The translations under genes and the position numbers were made by a program. From JANXVV01 sp038230975 (lineage in GTDB: Bacteria; Planctomycetota; Phycisphaerae; Tepidisphaerales; Tepidisphaeraceae), in contig JBBRMF010000047.1 of the NCBI GenBank assembly GCA_038230975.1, positions 1 to 26,260 on the forward strand: DNA of 26,260 nucleotides. Direction: 5' to 3'. Positions 23,801 through 26,260 of the stretch are shown here, in pieces (the first letter of the stretch is position 1; each line of letters starts with the position of its first letter). The notes under the pieces were generated by a model. That model saw only the letters and a list, made by a program, of their open reading frames with translations, ran no database searches and was not told the origin of the DNA.

Positions 23801-24964
23801 GATGAGCGATATCGAAACGGCGATTTTCACTGGTTTGACGCACCGGTCAAAATGATCGCGCCGTTTCCTTCATTCACCGAGATTTGCTATAGCGATGTGC
23901 TGCATACGCCACCTTTGCCCGGCGTGACCGATCGATATTTCGATCCGCGCGATGAGAGCCACAAGAACGTGGTTTGGCAGCGCGCGAAAGGTTTTAGTCA
24001 GCCATGGGAAAGGCGGCTTTATTATCATGCGGATTACCTGGAGCAGGGGTTTACATTTCTGGACCCTGAACAGTGGTTCGCGGCTGAACTGGAGCAGGCG
24101 CGGCTCGCATTGGATCGATCGCCGGATCGGGTCACGATCGTTTACATCAGCAGCGCCGCGAGCATGGTCTGTAAATATGGAAAATCCGGTGCCGAACGCG
24201 TGCTGGATGGGGCGCGCCAACTGTGCTTGCAACTGCTCTATGAACGACGCGGGGCCATCAAGATTTCCATGATGGCCGACCATGGGCATAACTACACGCC
24301 CTCAAAAAACGTGTCGCTTGAAAAGCTCTTGACTGACGGTGGATTTCACTGCGTCGATCGGATTCGTCACGCTCGCGATTGCGTCATTGAGATCAACGCT
24401 CTGGTCACCTCTGCGGGCATCAACACTCAATTTCCCGTGGAAGTCGCGGCTACACTTTGCAAGCACAGCGAGATCGAACTGGCGATTTATATGCAGGGCT
24501 CTCGCGTGATGATCCACAGCGCAATTGGCACCGCCGCCGTTGAGTCCCGCGACGGAAAATTGAGATATATTCCCATCGACGCCGACGTGCTCGGCTATGC
24601 CCCGCTGATGAAACAACTGAAGGCGGAGGGGCTCATGACCGAAGACAATTTTGCGAGCGAGGAAGTTTGGTTTCGCCGCACGCTCGATCACCCTTGGCCA
24701 AACGCGCCGCAACGGGTTTGGAATGCGCTTCACGGAAAGTTTCTCAACCCGCCGACGGTGCTGCTGTCGATTCAGGATGGATACTATGCCGGTGACCCGG
24801 ATTTTGAAAAATACATCAAAATGGCCTCGACACACGGCGGTCTCAATCAGTGCAACAGCGCCACTTTTGCGATGACAATGACCGGCCGATTAACCCAACC
24901 CGTGCGGCATGAAGATGTGATCGGGACCATCGAGCCCGGTTACGAACCTCGGGTGCGGCGATGA
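20882..24964 (+). CDS. MMPL/RND-type exporter fused to a lipoprotein-like alkaline-phosphatase-superfamily domain
   Basis: The 1360-residue product has two parts. Residues 1-856 are an MMPL transporter: TM1 (about 13-33), a periplasmic porter loop, TM2-6 with AGVGIDYSVF (331-340), TM7 (about 475-492), a second loop, and TM8-12 with GIDVDYGIF (about 773-781). From Met857 comes a segment that by itself is a lipoprotein signal (basic MKDRASQKQSR, hydrophobic core, STIGC with Cys888), then an alkaline-phosphatase-like domain: LILLLDS (Asp966), FPSFTEI (Thr999 as possible nucleophile), MADHGH (Asp1133, His1134), STHGG (His1318). No stop or frame break separates the parts. The exporter probably moves the aryl-polyene lipid; the second domain could alter a phospho-headgroup outside the membrane. 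It overlaps both neighbours by 4 bases. Confidence 0.85.
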   Translation: MKRNLANWPARKPGLALSFTLLAVILAAISAATLQPDTSFQSLFSPHDPAANALNRVLNHFPAAEELLILATTPGDSPQPSQLIEFADRLKQQIAQDAEASKLVGTIRYRADLESRDFVKKVIVPNGLFYLSDAEFQAATHRLTKPEMIEQFRRNQAMLAAPGPAAGALSKALLQDPLRLHEFIEQRLMASRPFKTYENSDAFLSEDGRSLLIRIAGVKPPSDMDFCKQLTKSISRLAERANTGQVQLEFSGAYPIAAQSESSIRRDSISSVIGSVICLAVLFMVTFRRSFRLIAMTFIPVAIGILYGFGIYALMSHHVTPLTGVIGAVLAGVGIDYSVFYLVHYLERRAAGASPIDATDATIRTIGGALLAAWVTSVVGFIAIVFASIRALRDFSIVGSLGLAGALFGAVFILPALLVLADRWGTKLRYLLPLAVQRSVASSDEVPVENNPSPFRVSIRPLLGWIDRNALGCSRMSFAILLLIVVGLAITGPRLGMETDPSVLHPRPNPPLDAQIHIAQRMGSAPDSLIVHLQAESAETLLMLAHRVNERLSSEAAKEVGVSSTFGLASLLPDPAIVPDRMRQVGPGVAKTVLADFDAVVADSPFDPKAYEPYKNFLNILLTPSMAPGIAEMIPYAQLAETFLPRQTDEGAPPTEAITLVFLRQAMNQRAALESTVTRLRALLKDLPGATLTGMAVLSFDTEATIHRDLPRLILAAVVIVAAYLLLHFRSVVDALLAVLPTLCSLACLLAVAKVVGAKVNLANIVSVPLLIGIDVDYGIFLVSVARRTHSRAELLDRVSASSLAVVLCASATLLGFGSLAFTSVPAIRTLGWAVGIGVISCAIASLFFLLPLLLWMKDRASQKQSRGIRSSVAAAIVAVLAFSTIGCAPPSGRLTFPINPIAKTADTEWFDIHHGGQKEFGLIHSADGRVDRLLCSDHRDGNVTREYRLRDYANKQVPHLILLLDSLPFETVDERYRNGDFHWFDAPVKMIAPFPSFTEICYSDVLHTPPLPGVTDRYFDPRDESHKNVVWQRAKGFSQPWERRLYYHADYLEQGFTFLDPEQWFAAELEQARLALDRSPDRVTIVYISSAASMVCKYGKSGAERVLDGARQLCLQLLYERRGAIKISMMADHGHNYTPSKNVSLEKLLTDGGFHCVDRIRHARDCVIEINALVTSAGINTQFPVEVAATLCKHSEIELAIYMQGSRVMIHSAIGTAAVESRDGKLRYIPIDADVLGYAPLMKQLKAEGLMTEDNFASEEVWFRRTLDHPWPNAPQRVWNALHGKFLNPPTVLLSIQDGYYAGDPDFEKYIKMASTHGGLNQCNSATFAMTMTGRLTQPVRHEDVIGTIEPGYEPRVRR

Positions 24965-25722
24965 ACTGGACCCATGCGATTGCATTTCATGGATCGGTTA
25001 CTGCCGGCCTATCCGCGCTATCCTGGGCGTCGATCTCACCAACAAATTCGTTGTGGGGCGCCCTGCACTACCGGGGGCCAAGCGTGGGCAGTCCGCGTTA
25101 TGCCCTTACATTTGATGACGGTCCCACGCGTCATTCCACATCCGCGATCCTCGACCTGCTGGGTGAAATGGGCGTCCGCGCCGCTTTTTTTGTGATCGGT
25201 GCGAATGCACGGCAATGCCCTGACCTGCTTGTCCGGATGCAGACAGAAGGCCATGTTGTCGCCAATCACACGCTCGATCACGGACACCTTTCGATGTTTC
25301 GTGGCCGGAGGTATTGGAATCGTCAGCTTCGTGAAACGGATCAGATCATTGAGCAGACGATCGGCGTGAGGCCGGCGATGTTTCGTCCGCCGATGGGAGT
25401 GAAGACTGGCTTCGTGATGGCGGCGGCAAGGCGGCGCGGGCAGGCGGTGGTAACGTGGTCTCGCCGGGCGATGGATGGGGTTGCGACGACCGCTGAACAG
25501 ATCCTCGATCGACTGGTTTCGCGAACAGTCGCCGGCGACGTTTTGCTCTTGCACGACGGCGTGGAACCCAACAGCCGCCGCAACCCGAAGCACACGGTCG
25601 CGGCGCTCAAACCACTGATTCTGCGGTTACGTGACCGAGGGCTGGAGCCCGCGCCGCTGGATGATTTTCTTGGACTGCCGGCGTACGCAAAGGCACCCAG
25701 CGAAGCATCAACCGCGTTGTAA
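24961..25722 (+). CDS. NodB-type polysaccharide deacetylase family protein
   Basis: The 253-residue product has the NodB homology domain: TFDDGP (Asp52/Asp53), the metal-binding NHTLDHGHLS (His103, His107), FRPPMGV (Arg142, motif 3), and VLLLHDG (His198). These enzymes remove N- or O-acetyl groups from sugars using a divalent metal. The first 45 residues are weakly hydrophobic and may hold a signal or anchor. The start overlaps the exporter stop (ATGA), so it is the last gene of the operon. A role in trimming a sugar attached to the aryl-polyene lipid is possible; general cell-wall work is an alternative. Its last 116 bases overlap the DUF2062 gene on the other strand. Confidence 0.88.
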   Translation: MNWTHAIAFHGSVTAGLSALSWASISPTNSLWGALHYRGPSVGSPRYALTFDDGPTRHSTSAILDLLGEMGVRAAFFVIGANARQCPDLLVRMQTEGHVVANHTLDHGHLSMFRGRRYWNRQLRETDQIIEQTIGVRPAMFRPPMGVKTGFVMAAARRRGQAVVTWSRRAMDGVATTAEQILDRLVSRTVAGDVLLLHDGVEPNSRRNPKHTVAALKPLILRLRDRGLEPAPLDDFLGLPAYAKAPSEASTAL

Positions 25723-26080
25723 AAAACGTGACGATCGCCAACGCGCCGCCAATCACGATTCCGCCAATCGTCCATTCCAATAGTACGGATCGAAAAAGTT
25801 CGCGGTAACCGACCACTGCAGGATTAAAATGTTCGAGCTTTGGAAGTTTTCCGTGGATCATTCCGTGCCCGAGTGCGATGGCAGCGGCGATGAGCAAAGG
25901 GCCAATGGGGGGCGTCGAAAAATGCGAGCCGGCCACGGTCGCCAGCGGATTTAATCGCAGTCGCCGCGCCACGAAAAGGCTGAGTAGCGTTTGAACACCG
26001 TAGAGGGGAAGGTTGGCGATGAAGACCCCGAACGCAAGCCCGGTGGCGAATCTGGGCCGTTCGGCCGGGTCACTTCGCAC
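25607..26080 (-). CDS. DUF2062 membrane protein, start uncertain
   Basis: The product has the DUF2062 signature RFATGLAFGVFIANLPLYGVQT, then SHFSTPPIGPLL, and three or so hydrophobic segments, ending RLMLRW plus a Pro/Ala-rich tail. The function of the family is not known to me beyond being a small inner-membrane protein. GTG 26080 is the only conventional start codon in frame, but family-like sequence (WRRFVQWISPIRAWQAVRSD) continues upstream in the same frame to about 26130, and a stop occurs at 26186-26188. The real start may be a non-standard codon, or the N-terminus may be damaged. The 3' end overlaps the convergent deacetylase gene by 116 bases, which is long for a natural overlap. Confidence 0.65.
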   Translation of the reverse strand: MRSDPAERPRFATGLAFGVFIANLPLYGVQTLLSLFVARRLRLNPLATVAGSHFSTPPIGPLLIAAAIALGHGMIHGKLPKLEHFNPAVVGYRELFRSVLLEWTIGGIVIGGALAIVTFFTTRLMLRWVPLRTPAVQENHPAARAPALGHVTAESVV

Positions 26081-26260
26081 GGCCTGCCACGCGCGAATCG
26101 GGCTGATCCATTGAACGAACCTGCGCCAGAGCGTCCCGGTTTCTGCGGGGCCAATACGGGGCGTTGGCCTGGGGAAGGCCGAGCGTCAGTTCAATCGACA
26201 ATGCATTTGCGCGGCAGCCAGCGTATCGCTCCATGGACGAAAATGACTGACCCGGCCTTC

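Overview
The window looks like chromosomal DNA from a Planctomycetota bacterium. This is an inference from gene content: a MauE-like/DUF1573 pair, a Tat-exported sugar-phosphate-isomerase-like TIM barrel next to a secreted lactonase propeller, PilB paralogues with MshEN domains, and dispersed GC-rich palindromes of the kind that translate as 'LTLTLP..RGEG'. No rRNA, tRNA or CRISPR array was seen. The 261 bases between the divergent pilB2 and antitoxin genes (6796-7056) hold no gene or motif I can support.

Region 1 (1-850) is decayed. It holds the tail of a MauE-like membrane protein with a Cys-rich domain, a DUF1573 fragment cut off after its Cys motif, the last 50 codons of an ISL3-like transposase, and a palindromic repeat. 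Region 2 (888-6795, minus strand) is a type IV pilus motor operon read pilB2 -> small HYD1-like protein -> small acidic protein -> pilT -> pilB1. The two small genes look like an ADP-ribosyltransferase-type toxin and its immunity partner embedded among the pilus ATPases. Region 3 (7057-9879) holds an antitoxin-like gene with a broken MazF/PemK toxin, the Tat TIM-barrel protein, and the lactonase-family propeller.

Region 4 (9902-25722) is the main interest: an aryl-polyene-type (xanthomonadin/flexirubin-like) biosynthesis and export locus. Two PlsC-like acyltransferases lie on the minus strand. A plus-strand run of ten genes with mostly 4-base or shorter overlaps encodes an ACP-dehydratase fusion, a LolA-like carrier, an LpxL/HtrB-like acyltransferase, a ketosynthase fused to a dead ketosynthase (KS-CLF), a chorismatase, a flavin-dependent halogenase-like enzyme, an AMP-dependent acyl ligase, a LolB-like lipoprotein, an MMPL exporter fused to a lipoprotein-like alkaline-phosphatase-fold domain, and a NodB-type deacetylase.

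The inferred pathway is as follows. Chorismatase makes hydroxybenzoate, the ligase loads it on the ACP, and KS-CLF plus dehydratase build the polyene with a ketoreductase not encoded here. The flavoenzyme may halogenate the aryl ring. The acyltransferases move the chain onto a lipid, and LolA/LolB/MMPL carry the product to the outer membrane. Three separate gene fusions (ACP-DH, KS-CLF, MMPL-phosphatase-like) distinguish it from the textbook gene sets. The window ends with a DUF2062 membrane gene on the minus strand whose 3' end overlaps the deacetylase gene.
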